A stretch of 64,000 nucleotides of DNA from Paraspadella gotoi (GCA_051294375.1 CM119266.1:14674755-14738754); one strand, 5' to 3'. Positions 12,262 through 22,632 are shown, counted from the stretch's first letter. Notes: a model not told the origin generated them from the letters alone. A program made the numbers and translations.

Positions 12262-12356
12262 ATGACGACGGAAAATGTGTCTTCTGTCACTTTGACGCTT
12301 CCGGACTGTATACAACCTTGTGCCAACATCATTAGCTTTAAGACACAAACTTTAAC
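12262..12356 (+). CDS. Putative first coding exon, unrecognised protein (copy 1)
   Basis: A start codon at 12262 opens MTTENVSSVTLTLPDC..., and comparison of the three block-F copies gives a consensus continuing as YNLVPTSLALRHKLY up to a splice donor (TTTAC|GTAAGT). Composition is balanced, unlike the repeat-derived frames around it, and the start context in copy 2 is favourable (CACCATGA). Copy 1 carries extra bases near 12309 and 12354 that break the frame; copies 2 (16836) and 3 (19953) carry other indels at other places, as sequencing errors would. I do not recognise the protein. The next exon should lie downstream on plus, probably beyond the gap at 20732. It could also be a chance frame. 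Confidence 0.4.
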
Positions 12357-12537
12357 GTAAGTTAAAGACGATCAAAATAATGCTTAATATTATCTATGTT
12401 TATATCGACAATGTCCGGGAAAATGCAAAACAAACAAACTAAAGGCGAGAGTCGGAATGTCCGCTTTCGACAAAAAAGACTAGACGACATTTTCTACTCC
12501 CTTTACTCCGAAAGCAAACGCCACCACCCTCTACCGT

Positions 12538-12547
12538 ATGCAAATGA
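12538..12547 (+). promoter_or_regulatory. Octamer motif (ATGCAAATGA)
   Basis: Matches the POU/Oct octamer ATGCAAAT followed by GA. It is kept in copy 2 (17103) and damaged in copy 3 (about 20223). The same 10-mer occurs at four other, unrelated places in the window. Confidence 0.35.
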
Positions 12548-12599
12548 GATTCAAGGTTATGGTTTTGGTAAATGAGCCGCTATAAGCGAGTGATGCATG

Positions 12600-12692
12600 G
12601 TCTTCTCTCTCTTCTCTCTCTCTCGTCTCTCTCCTCGTCTCTCTCTCTCGTCTCTCTCCTCTCTCTATCTCATCTCTCTCTCTTTCTCGCGG
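12600..12692. repeat. Degenerate (CT)n tract
   Basis: CT repeat with CGTCTC variants; shortened in copy 2 (17163-17210) and longer in copy 3 (20281-20380). Confidence 0.85.
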
Positions 12693-12822
12693 CACCCTCT
12701 CTTTATGTTGGGTCGGCGAGAGAAAGCAGTTGGTGTCATAATGATTAATGAACAAAATCGTGGCAACAGCCCCCGAAAAAAAAAAGAAAAAAGAAAAAAA
12801 TGAGAGAAAAAGAAAAACTGCC

Positions 12823-13130
12823 GGTCGGATGTGCCTGGGCTACCTGTTGTGCGGGTCTGGGTTCATGGGGAGGGGTGAGGGGTAGATAGCCGAGGGGTGT
12901 CGCGTGACCGTGCCGGGTTGGTCGGTGTTGGGATGGTCGGCTCGCGCGTCGTGGTTGGCGGAGGAGGCGGCGCATTTAGGGAGACGTGTACCACTGGAGA
13001 TCTTTGTCGCCGGGGCGGATTGTAGTGCAACGGCCGCGCAAGGTATAGGGTTGCCGTGACACGACGCTGCGTTCGTTGTGGCCTGGCAAGGCTGGGGGCC
13101 GCGGTGGCTGTGGGCAGATAGCGCGGTGCT
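12823..13130. other. GC-rich orphan segment at a palindrome centre
   Basis: About 300 bp, G-rich, with no simple repeats and no match elsewhere in the window. It sits between block F (forward, to its left) and an inverted copy of the start of block F (to its right). Base composition differs sharply from every neighbour. It may be low-quality read sequence at a fold-back point. I see no gene in it. Confidence 0.5.
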
Positions 13131-13345
13131 AATAGTAGTATTTTTAAGATTCCAATTATTACTATTACGAATTTATGGTACTAATATTATGTTGTATGTA
13201 TTTTTGATTGTAGATAACACGCTTCGCATCCAGGTTCTGTCTTCGATTTAGCCTGAAAACGTTCTCGTCTGCCGAAAAAATTCATCGGAAAACTGAGTCG
13301 TAATCTGCCGGTTCGGTTCTGTCGTCTTCTTCGCCTTACCCCAGC
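13131..13345 (-). repeat. Inverted copy of the start of block F
   Basis: The reverse complement of about 10865-11055: TTCATCGGAAAACTGAGTCG here against CGACTCAGTTTTCCGATGAA there, with the usual small indels. It is followed, in the right inverted order, by the G-rich minisatellite on the other strand. Confidence 0.85.
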
Positions 13346-13450
13346 GCTTACCCCAGCCTTCGCCTATACCCCACCATTGGTACCCCAGCCCTTAGCGCCT
13401 TACCCCAGCCTTAACCCCGAGCCTTCTCGCCACCCACCTTACACCCAGCC
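13346..13450 (-). repeat. G-rich minisatellite, inverted, short piece
   Basis: CTTACCCCAGCCTTCGCC units, the complement of the array at 10536-10860, interrupted by the GT-rich segment that follows. Confidence 0.85.
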
Positions 13451-13968
13451 TTCGCTATTTTATTTGCCACTGGGCTGGTTTGTGTTTTGGTGATCATCCG
13501 GGGCTGAGGGTATGTGAGTTTATCGTAATGGCGCGGAGCCTTGGTGTATCGTGTTGTGTTCTATGTGTTAGTATGGCCCGGGGTATTATTGATTTACCAT
13601 GGGACGCATTTTATTCAAGTATTCCGGTGTCCCAGGTCTTAGGCTTAGTGGTCCCAGGGTGGTTATTCTGTTTTTTTCTCATTGCTACTTATTGTTTTTA
13701 GCTGTGAGATGTTGGTTAGCGGCGCTGTATGTTTGATTGACCATCATTACTGTTTGTCTATCTTGTTGAGACGTATAGTTAGGTTGAATCGGTGTGGTAT
13801 TCCTAGTGTTCTGTACTGATTGTATATTATATGTATGTCTTATTTTATGTGCATACTATTACGCTCATCGGTGTGACGATCATGCCCGTTATTTTTGTTT
13901 TCAGTGAATCTGAATTGATTTAGGGTGCTTAGTGGTAGATCCACGATAGTAGTGTTGCCTCGTTTTGA
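13451..13968. other. GT-skewed orphan segment
   Basis: About 520 bp with a strong excess of G and T over A and C on the plus strand, no simple repeats and no counterpart in any other copy of the locus. It interrupts the inverted minisatellite. A 73-codon frame (13480-13701) is present, but its composition is what GT-rich random sequence gives. Probably low-quality read sequence. Confidence 0.5.
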
Positions 13969-14252
13969 GTAACCCCAGCCTTACCCCAGCCTTCGCCTTA
14001 CCCCAGCCTTACCCCAGCCTCGCCCTAAATACCCAGCCTTACCCCAGCCTTCGCCTACCCCAGCCTTACCCCAGCCTTCGCCTCTACCCAGCCCTACCCC
14101 GCCTCGCCGTCCCCGCCTTACCCCACCTTCGCCTTACCCCAGCCTTCTCCTTACCCCAGCCTTACCCCAGCCTTCGCCTTACCCCAGCCTTCGCCTTACC
14201 CAGCCTTACCCCAGCCTTCGCCCAGGCTTCCCCCAGAACCTTTTGTCCGCTT
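13969..14252 (-). repeat. C-rich (inverted G-rich) minisatellite
   Basis: Units CCCCAGCCTTA and CCCCAGCCTTCGCCTTA. Frames across it read as Pro-Ser-Leu-Tyr repeats and are not proteins. It ends at a 25-N gap. Confidence 0.9.
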
Positions 14253-14277
14253 NNNNNNNNNNNNNNNNNNNNNNNNN
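14253..14277. other. Assembly gap, 25 N
   Basis: Exactly 25 N inside the C-rich minisatellite. The words before the gap (CAGGCTTCCCCCAGAACC) recur at 14562-14580 after it, so the two sides overlap rather than abut. Confidence 0.99.
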
Positions 14278-14595
14278 TCGGTTCTGTCTGGTTTCCTTCG
14301 CCTTCCCAGCCTTACCCAGCCTTCGCCTTACCCCAGCCTTACCCCAGCTTCGCCTTACCCCAGCCTTACCCCAGCCTGCCTTACAACCCAGCCTTACCCC
14401 AGCCTTCGCCTTACCCCAGCCTACCCCAGCCTTCGCCTCTACCCACCCACCGCCTCGCCTACCCCCTACCCCACTGCCTTCCAGCTCCTTACCGCCAGCC
14501 TTACCCCAGCCTTCGCCTTACCCCAGCCTTCGCCTTACCCCATGCCTTACCCCAGCTTCGCCCAGGCTTCCCCCAGAACCTTTTGTCCGTTTTAC
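14278..14595 (-). repeat. C-rich minisatellite, second part
   Basis: Same units as before the gap, ending in GCTTCCCCCAGAACCTTTTGTCCG, which is the inverted form of the minisatellite's left boundary at 10520-10560. Confidence 0.9.
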
Positions 14596-15475
14596 TCCTC
14601 CCCGAATTCACCCAACTCGATGTCACCCTTTTAAAATACTTATTTTGCCAAAATTCTCCGCCACCCAATTTTTCTCGACTTTTATTTTCTTTAATTTCCG
14701 GTCTTCGCCGTTTTCTCTTCATTTACTCATCCATTATCCATCAAAGTTTCCCCGTTTGCCAACCATTTCACCGAAACGAGACAGACGACGACGACGACGA
14801 TGACGATGACGACGACGACGAAACAGCCGACGATGACGACAAAAAACGATGATTGAGTCGAGAACGAAGACGACGACGTCAATGACGACGACGAACAATG
14901 TCGTGCGAATGTCAAGGATGATTTTAATAAAGCCAACCAAAAAAAAAAGTATTCAAATGGCTTCTGACTTTATTTGCATCGACAACAATGAATACGACTA
15001 ACAGACGAGACGAGACGAGAAGAAAAAGGAAAAAGAAGAATCATCATTATAGCGAGAAATTCTCCCGCTAACGGGAGGGTAAACGAGTTCGACTTACAAT
15101 AAAAATTACGAAACCATCAACGGAGAAGTTAAAAAGAAGCCAAGCGGACGAAACGAGGAGAGAAGGAGGGGGAAAAAAAAGAAATACGCCGAGAGAAAGA
15201 AGAGTGAAAGTGGGAGGAAAAAAAAGAAAGAAAGATTAAAAAGAAAAGAGAGAAAAGAATCGACGTATATCCAGTCCATTTGCGTGAAAATCCATTTTGC
15301 GTAAACGAAGATGACAAAGAGGAAATGGGATGTTGAAAAGGAACAAAGGGAAATACTAAAAGAGAGGAGGCAGCGGAGGGGAGGGGGGAGGGAGAGAGAG
15401 AGAGAAAGAGATGAGAGACGGAGAGAGAGAGAGATGAGAAGAGAGAGAGAGGAGAGACGGAGAGAGAGAGAGAAC
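14596..15475 (-). repeat. Inverted copy of the 3' part of block D
   Basis: The reverse complement of about 6180-7059. It keeps the (GAC)n cluster (14783-14905) and the purine tract (15395-15475), where it switches to block F copy 2. The switch point lies inside GAGAGA, typical of mis-joining at a simple repeat. Confidence 0.85.
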
Positions 15476-16202
15476 CGGAGATTACGACTCAGTTTCCGAT
15501 GAATTTTTTCGGCAGACGAGAACTTTTTAGGTAAATCGAAAGACAGAACCTGGATGCGAAGCGTTAATCTACAATCAAAAATACATACAACATAATATTA
15601 GTACATAAATTCGTAATAGTTAATAATTGGAAATCTTAAAATACTACTATAAAAAAAAAAAACCCTTTCGAATAAACGGCCTAAGAAAGAGAGAAAAAAA
15701 AGTCGAAACTGGAGGAGACAAAGAAACTCGGGAGCGACTGAGTCCCGCGCCACGATGAGGAGGAGGGGGAGGTAAAGAAGTAAGCGAAGAAAGAGGAGGA
15801 AAGGAAAAGGAGGAAAGGAAAAGGAGAAAAGATCGGGCGAACAAAGGAGTTCTGATAAGCGAAGAATTTGAATAATCGCCTTCTACCTCCGAACCCCGGT
15901 TCATCAAGGATCGCGGGGCGAGGAGAAGGGCTGGGTGGGTTGTTGGTTCCTGGTTTTTTGAGGGTAAGGTTTTGGGCGGTGATGAAGGTGAGTGAAAAGG
16001 TGGTGGCGTCCCGGTAAATAAGAGTTTCGGGGGCGGGGAAAGAGTAGGGAGTTCAGCGAACCGGTCCACGGAACGAAAACTTGTTGAGACCCTCATCGGC
16101 CTCACCCCGTCTTTGCCAAAACGGGTGAGTGACGTCGAGGGTGAGAAGATCGGGTCAACTCGTCCGACGTCGACGAACAAAAGACGAAAACTTGAGAGTG
16201 AA

Positions 16203-16502
16203 GTCGATGAACGAAGGATGAATGGATGACAAAAGGAAGAAAAGAAAGAACGAAAGATTAACGAAAGATGATGACAAAAGGAAGAAAAGAAAGAACGAAA
16301 GATGAACGAAAGATGATGACAAAAGGAAGAAAAGAAAGAACGAAAGATGAACGAAAGATGATGACAAAAGGAAGAAAAGAGAGAACGAAATATGAACGAA
16401 AGATGATGACAAAAGGAAGAAAAGAAAGAACGAAAGATTAACGAAAGATGATGACAAAGGAAGAAAAGAAAGAACGAAAGATGAACGAAAGATGATGACA
16501 AT
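16203..16502 (+). repeat. 45-bp minisatellite, copy 2 (six units)
   Basis: The clearest version: six near-identical 45-bp units with GATTAACG/GATGAACG variants alternating. There are no spacers, so this is a tandem array and not a CRISPR-like structure. Confidence 0.9.
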
Positions 16503-16835
16503 GAACGAAAGGCTAGCTAAGTAAAGGAGACGTAGTACTAAATAGGGAAAAAAGAAACGTAGTTCGTCTATGAAATTATTTAATGAATTGAAAATTTTTA
16601 TGATGATTGAACCAATTTCATACAGCAAAGATGCGCTCTATGTCAATAATAAAAACTTAGAAAAAATAATTAATGGAATAAAATAAAATAGTAATTGAGT
16701 CGAAGGTCAAACTAATGAAAGCCGAGGAATGTGAAATTATCCATGAATTCACATTGAGCTCGGATAAGTAATATATAGTCCAAGCGACTTCGGGAAAGTG
16801 AAGCTGTTTTTACGCTTCGTCGAAACCAAATCACC

Positions 16836-16926
16836 ATGACGACGGAAAATGTGTCTTCTGTCACTTTGACGCTTCCGGACTGTTACACTTGTGCCAACTC
16901 ATTAGGCTTTAAGACACAAACTTTAC
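16836..16926 (+). CDS. Putative first coding exon (copy 2)
   Basis: The same exon as 12262-12356, with a better start context (CACCATGACG). Relative to the consensus it lacks bases near 16889-16898, has an extra G at about 16915, and the donor reads GTCAATG instead of GTAAGT. These are most simply read errors in a repeated representation of one exon. Confidence 0.35.
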
Positions 16927-17388
16927 GTCAATGTTAAGACGATCCAAAATAATGCTTAATATTATCTAGTTTATATCGACAATGCCGGGAAATGCAAAAC
17001 AAACAAACTAAAGGCGAGAGTCGGAATGTCGCTTCGACAAAAAAGACTACGAACGACATTTTCTACTCCCTTTACTCCGAAACAACCCACCACCTCTACC
17101 GTATGCAAATGAGAGTCAAGGGTTATGGTTTTGGTAAATGAGCGCTAAGCGAGTGATGCATGGTCTCTCTCTCTCTCTCTCTACTCTCTCTCTTTCCGCG
17201 CACCCTCTCTTATGTTGGGTCGTGCGAGAGAAGCAGTTGGTGTCATATGATTAATGAACAAAATTCGTGCAACAGCCCCCAGAAAAAAAAAAGAAAAAAG
17301 AAAAAAATGAGAGAAAAAGAAAAACTGCGAAAAATGTAGACTACAGCTCTTTGGAAGCGAGAACAATATCGAGGGGGGTGGGAGGAAT

Positions 17389-17391
17389 TGA

Positions 17392-17423
<32 letters not shown>
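17389..17423. repeat. (GAAA)n, short version
   Basis: GAAAGAAAGAAAG, the collapsed counterpart of the ~140-bp array at 20567-20710. It is the junction to another copy of block D. Confidence 0.9.
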
Positions 17424-17424
<1 letters not shown>

Positions 17425-18300
17425 CTCTCTCTCTCGTCTCTCCTCTCTCTCTCTCATCTCTCTCTCTCTCCGTCTCTCATCTCTCTCTCTCTCTCTCCGG
17501 CTCCCCACCTCCCCTCCCTGCCTCCTCTCTTTTAGTATTTCCCTTTGTTCCTTTTCACAATCCATTTCCTCTTTGTCATCTTCGTTTTACGCAAAATGAT
17601 TTTCACAGCAAATGGACTGGAATACGTCGATTCTTTCTCTCTTTTCTTTTTAATCTTTCCTTTCTTTTTTTTTCCTCCCTACTTTCACTCTTCTTTTCTC
17701 TCGGCGATTTCTTTTTTCCCCCTCCTTCTCTCCTCGTTTCGTCCCTTGGCTTCTATTTTAACTTTCTCCGTTGATGGTTTCGTAATTTTTATTGTAAGTC
17801 GAACTCGTTTACCCCTCCCGTTTAGCGGGAAGATTTTCTCGCTATAAAGTGAGTTCTTCTTTTTCCTTTTTCTTCCTTATTCGTCTGTTAGTCGTATTCA
17901 TGTTGTCGATGCAAATAAAGTCAGAAGCCATTTGAATACTTTTTTTTTTGGTTTGGCTTTTTATAAATCATCCTTGACATTCGCACGACATTGTTCGTCG
18001 TCGTCATTGACGTCGTCGTCTTCGTTCTCGACTCAATCAATCGTTTTTGGTCGTCATCGTCGGCTGTTTGTCGTCGTGTCATCGTCATCGTCGTCGTCGT
18101 CGTCGTCTCGTTTCGGTGAATGGTTGGCAAACGGGGAAACTTTGATGGATAATGGATGAGTAATGAAGAGAGAACGGCGAAGACCGGAAATTAAAAGAAA
18201 ATAAAAAGTCGAGAAAAATTGGGTGGCGGAGAATTTTGGCAAAATAAGTATTAAAAAGGTGACATCGAGTTGGGTGAATTCGGGGAGGGAGTAAAACGGA
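17421..18300 (+). repeat. Third forward copy of the 3' part of block D
   Basis: Corresponds to 6180-7059 and 9600-10535, with its own set of indels and the (CGT)n cluster at 18000-18115. It continues correctly into the G-rich minisatellite. Confidence 0.85.
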
Positions 18301-18578
18301 CAAAAGGTTGGGGGAAGCCTGGGCGAAGCTGGGGTAAGGCATGGGGTAAGGCGAAGGCTGGGGTAAGGCGAAGGCTGGGGTAAGGCTGGCGGTAAGGCGG
18401 AAGGCTGGGGGTAAGGCTGGGGTGAGGCGAAGGCTGGGGTAGGCTGGGGTAAGGCGACAGGCTGGGGTAAGGCTGGGTGTAAGGCAAGGCTGGGGTAAGG
18501 CTGGGGTAAGGCGAAGCTGGGGTAAGGCTGGGGTAAGGCGAAGGCTGGGTAAGGCTGGGAAGGCGAAGGAAACCAGAC
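18301..18578 (+). repeat. G-rich minisatellite, forward copy
   Basis: Same 11/17-bp units as 10536-10860, about 45 bp shorter. Here the flanks (block D on the left, block F on the right) are the expected order. Confidence 0.9.
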
Positions 18579-20567
18579 AGAACCGAACCGGAGAATTACG
18601 ACTCAGTTTTCCGATGAATTTTTTTCGGCAGACGAAAGACTTTTTAGGTAAAATCGAAAGAACAGAACCTGGATGCCGAAGCGTTAATTCTAGCCAATCA
18701 AAAATACATACAACATAATATTGTACAGTAAATTCGAATAGTAATAATTGGAAATCTTAAAATACTACTATAAACAAAAAAAACCTTCGAATAAACGGCC
18801 TAAAAAAAGAAAGAGAGCAAAAAAAGTCGAAACTGGAGGAGACCAAGAAACTGGGAGCGACTGAGTCCCGCGCCACGATGAGGAGGAGGGGGAAGGTAAA
18901 GAAGTAAGCGAAGAACAGAGAGGAAAGGAAAAGGAGGAAAGGAAAAAGGAGAAAAGATGGGACAGAACAAGAGGAGTTTCTGATAAGCGAAGAAATTTGA
19001 ATAATTCGCCTTCTACCTCCAAACCCGGTTCATCAAAAGGATCGCGGGGCGAGGAAACAGGGCTGGGTGGGTTGTTTGGTTCCTGGTTTTTTGAAGGGTA
19101 ATGGTTTGGGCGGTGATGAAGGTGAGTGACAGGTGGTGGCGTTCCGGTAAATAAGAGTTTCGGGGGCCGGGGAAAGAGTAGGAGTTCAGCGAAACCGGTA
19201 CCACGGAACGAAAACTTGTTGAGACCCTCATCGGGCGCTCAGCCGCCGTCTTTGCAAAACGGGTGAGTGACGTCGAGGTGAGAAGATCGGGTCAACTCGC
19301 CGACGTCGACGACACAGACGAAAACTGAGAGTGAAGTCGATGAACGAGGATGAATGATGACAAAAGGAGGAAAAGAAAGAACGAAGATTAAACGAAAGAT
19401 GATGACAAAAGGAGAAAAGAAAGAAGAAGATTGAACGAAGATGATGACAAAAGGAAGAAAAGAAAGAACGAAAGATGAAACGAAAAGATGATGACAAAAG
19501 GAAGAAAAGAGAGAACGAAATATGACGAAAGATTGATGACAAAAGGAAAAAAGAAAGACGAAAGTACGAAAGATGACTGACAAAGGAAGAAAAGAAAGAA
19601 CGAAGATGAACGAAAGATGATGACAATGAACGAAAGGCTAGCTAAGTAAGGAGACGTAGTACTAATAGGGAAAAAAGAAACGTGTTGTCTATGAAATTAT
19701 TTAATGAATTGAAATTTTTATGATGATTGAACCAATTTGCATACAGCAAAATGCGCTCTATGTCAATAATAAACCTTAGAAAAAATAATTAATGGAATAA
19801 AATAAAATAGTAATTGAGTCGAAGGTCAAACTAATGAAAGCCGAGGAATGTGAATTATCCATGAATTCACATTGAGCTCGATAAGTAATATATAAGTCGC
19901 AAGCGACTTCGGGAAAGTGAAGCTGTTTTACGCTTCGTCGAAACCAATCACCTGACGACCGGAAAATGTGGTCTTCTGTCACTTTACGCTTCCGGACTGT
20001 TACAAATCCTTGTGCCAACATCATTAGCTTTAAACACAAACTTTACGTAAGTTAAGACGAATCAAAATAATGTTAATATTATCTATGTTTAATATCGACA
20101 ATGCGGAAATGCCACAACAAACAAACTAAAGGCGAGGTCGGAATGTCCGCTTCGACAAAAAAGACTAAGAACGACATTTTCACTCCCTTTACTCCGAAAG
20201 CAACGTCCACCACCTCTACCGTATGCAATGGAGAGTCAAGGGTATGGTTTTGGTAAATTGAGCGCATAAGCGAGTGATGCATGGTCTTCTCTCTCTTCTC
20301 TCCTCTCTCGTCTCTCTCCTCGTCATCTCTCTCTTCGTCTCTTCTCTCTCTCTATCTCTCTCTCTCACTCTCTCTCTTCGCGGCACCCCTCTTTATGTGG
20401 GTCGGCGAGAGAAAAGCGTGGTGTCATAACTGATTAATGAACAAAATCGTGGCACAGCCCCCGAAAAAAAGAAAAAAGAAAAAAATGAGAGAAAAAGAAA
20501 AACTGCGAAAATGTAGAACTACAGCTCTTTGGAAGCGAAGAAACAATATCGAGGGGGGTGGGAGAAT
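18579..20567 (+). repeat. Block F, copy 3
   Basis: Includes the 45-bp minisatellite (19345-19628), the TATA-like box, the exon (19953-20046), the damaged octamer and a CT tract, then runs into a long GAAA array and a gap. Confidence 0.85.
19953..20046 (+). CDS. Putative first coding exon (copy 3)
   Basis: The same exon again. Here the A of the start codon is missing (ACCTGACG), but the donor is intact (TTTAC|GTAAGTTAAG). It carries extra bases relative to the consensus near 19960, 19970 and 20005. No copy is fully intact, yet every position is intact in at least one. Confidence 0.35.
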
Positions 20568-20657
20568 TGAAAGAAAGAAAGAAAGATAAGAAAGAAAGAA
20601 AGAAAAGAAAGACAGAAAGGCAAGAAGAAAGAAAGAAGAAAGAAGAAAGAAAGAAAA

Positions 20658-20706
<49 letters not shown>

Positions 20707-20731
20707 AAACCAAAGAGTTAGAGAGAGAGTG
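20567..20731. repeat. (GAAA)n array ending in (GA)n
   Basis: About 140 bp of GAAAGAAA with a few irregular units, then GAGAGAGAGTG, then the gap. Confidence 0.95.
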
Positions 20732-20756
20732 NNNNNNNNNNNNNNNNNNNNNNNNN
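20732..20756. other. Assembly gap, 25 N
   Basis: Exactly 25 N. It marks the right edge of the duplicated region; the sequence after it has no noisy copy in the window. Confidence 0.99.
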
Positions 20757-20936
20757 AGTGTATGGAGGTTGGCAGTAATAAAGTAGCTCCCGCCTCCAAT
20801 GATCATTCATCTCGTTCGTTCGGCTTATGAATCCGTTGTGCGGCCGCGCGTGAGAACGACTCGGGGTCTCGTGGCTCGCGGAAGAGAATTCGGGGGCCGA
20901 CGAAGGCTGAGCCGACACGGTTGCGTTACCCGCCAT
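20757..20936 (-). CDS. Possible partial minus-strand exon, unrecognised
   Basis: On minus a start codon at 20936 opens MAGNATVSAQPSSAPEF... for 60 codons, reaching the gap without a stop. Composition is not repeat-like and the DNA is CpG-rich. A second minus frame starting at 21055 overlaps it, so the frame is uncertain. I recognise no domain. CCAAT boxes lie about 420-500 bases upstream (21350-21440). It may be a genuine 5' exon or a chance frame in GC-rich sequence. Confidence 0.2.
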
Positions 20937-21349
20937 TGATAAGCCGACATAGCGGGGAGAAAGCCGACGAGAATACGGCGAACAAATCTTAGGAGAGGCA
21001 CGTCAGTCACGAGGCTACTGGTTTTAGATCCAGTCCTGATTCGGATCAAGTTCATAACGTAGTTTTAGAAGGGACAAGAGATCGGTGCCGCCTTATAATC
21101 AAGGATGCTAATGGACAAAAGAACAATCATTGGAAAGGCAAATTGTTAACTCGAGATCCATAGACAACAGAGTGTTTTGTTTCATTCAAAACAAACAGCG
21201 ACGAATCTAATGTTCGCTTAAATTCGGGGACGCAGATTCAATTCAGCGTATTCCATTCGGCACCGCGGATTAGAAGCGGAGGGCGATCGAGGGTCGCGTT
21301 AATCGTTTCGGTGGAACCGGAAACGAGAAGTCGGAAGTCATTTAGAGGT

Positions 21350-21440
21350 CGGGCGATCATTGGTCGAGACGGTCATTGCTCGATCTGCTCATTGGACGAC
21401 TAATAATTCCGCCAATCGCTGATCGGCCAATGATTAATCG
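21350..21440. promoter_or_regulatory. Cluster of CCAAT boxes
   Basis: ATTGG at about 21357 and 21391, CCAAT at about 21413 and 21427, within 80 bases. The outer pair (ATCATTGG ... CCAATGAT) is inverted. The cluster looks like an NF-Y-type promoter or enhancer module. It lies upstream of the possible minus exon at 20936. Confidence 0.3.
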
Positions 21441-21736
21441 CGTTAAAATCGGGACAAAGACTGCTTTAGCGTCGCAAATGGCAGATATGATTGCCTTAGC
21501 ACTAGTAATTATCTTTATACATAAGTATCTCCCCTGTCTTATTAACTTACTATTTCATTTTTTTTTTCAGAATAAAAAAAAAATAGCGATTCGTGAATAA
21601 AAGAAAAAACAAAACAAAAAACTCGAGACGCTGAGAAACCCCGAGCGCCATCTTTGGTGGCGGCGAGAAAAGAAAAATGGCCGTGGAACCGGAGATAAGA
21701 AAAGACAAAAGATAAAGGGAAACCCGGAAGAGAAAA

Positions 21737-21771
21737 TATAAAGAGAGAGAGAGAGAAACAGAGAGTGAGAC

Positions 21772-21806
<35 letters not shown>
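21737..21806. repeat. (GA)n microsatellite
   Basis: GA repeat with ACAGAG interruptions. Confidence 0.9.
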
Positions 21807-21807
<1 letters not shown>

Positions 21808-22223
21808 AGAAAGTCCACGGATGAAATACGTTGGCAACCAGCAAAAGCAAAAGCGTTTCTTAGTAAAAATCCGCTCTTTTACCTAACGGTTTTTCAGGTG
21901 AACGAGAAAGAGAAACGCTTGCTTGTTTGCTTGGTTTCTTCCTTCGCAATAATTTTGAAAAGAGGACGACGAAAAAAAAAAAAGAATGGCAAAAAAAAAA
22001 AAGAAAGAAAGAAAAAAAAAGGAGGAAGGGAAGCGGAGGAAGAGAAGATACGGAGGGTAATTTATGACCAAAGGCCTCAGAGATCAAGGGGCCAGGATGT
22101 AAATTCCAGTTAATGGAAAACTCTAATCCGAGTTTGGGATTGTGGCGCGCGAGCGAGATAGAGAAAGAGTGCAAAGAGAGAGAGAGAGAGAGAGCTCTTG
22201 TTTTAAACATACAACTACTCTTT

Positions 22224-22233
22224 NNNNNNNNNN
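22224..22233. other. Assembly gap, 10 N
   Basis: Ten N after a GA-rich stretch. Ten-N gaps recur at 43553, 59026 and 62269, a second gap class in this assembly. Confidence 0.99.
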
Positions 22234-22558
22234 AACCTGATTTATGGGATCCCTACGTGGTTCGCTCTCGCGCCGACGCCGCGTTCGTTTCCATGGCGAC
22301 CGACTCACTTTTTTTTCTCTCTCTCGTTGTAAATTTACGCGACGTTTAATCGAACTACAGTTTGGGAACCTTGAATGACGGGAAGTTGAAAAAGGGAAAC
22401 TGTATTTTCCTTGTGTTTCTATAGAACAAAAAAAAAGGCAAATAATTATTGATTTACTGATTAAAAAATCGAAAAAAATAAAAAAAAATAAATAAAATTA
22501 GAAGCGTTCCATATAAAACGTAGTTCGGGTCGGATCCAATCGATAAGAATCCTCTTCC

Positions 22559-22564
22559 TCATCG

Positions 22565-22632
<68 letters not shown>

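Larger units (their letters stand above)
10861..12822 (+). repeat. Block F, copy 1 (~1.96 kb)
   Basis: Starts at CCGAACCGGAGATTACGACTCAG and runs to the A-rich GAGAAAAAGAAAAACTG. It repeats at 15472-17388 and 18579-20567 with many small indels. Contents in order: an AT-rich start, a purine-rich part, a 45-bp minisatellite, a TATA-like box, a plausible first exon with splice donor, an octamer motif and a CT tract. Comparing the three copies removes most frameshifts. After 12822 this copy leaves the shared sequence. Confidence 0.85.
15472..17388 (+). repeat. Block F, copy 2
   Basis: Begins at AACCGGAGATTACGACTCAG directly after a GA tract instead of after the G-rich minisatellite. It is a little cleaner than copy 1 in the minisatellite. 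It continues past copy 1's divergence into GCGAAAAATGTAGACTACAGC and a GAAA repeat. Confidence 0.85.

Noticed and set aside
13480-13701. A 73-residue hydrophobic protein
   Set aside because: It sits in a GT-skewed orphan segment absent from the other copies of the locus; composition explains it.
13965-14852. A 295-codon Pro/Ser/Tyr-rich frame
   Set aside because: Translation of the C-rich minisatellite running across a gap and into (GAC)n; it lies in the artefactual region.
15647-16501. A 284-codon Phe/Ser-rich frame on minus
   Set aside because: Derived from the 45-bp minisatellite and purine-rich sequence; the equivalent frames in the other two copies are broken.
16203-16502. CRISPR-like regular repeat
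   Set aside because: The 45-bp units are head to tail with no unique spacers, and the genome is eukaryotic.
22286-22299. Second X-box (GTTTCCATGGCGAC)
   Set aside because: Two mismatches to the RFX consensus, unlike the perfect site at 43875.
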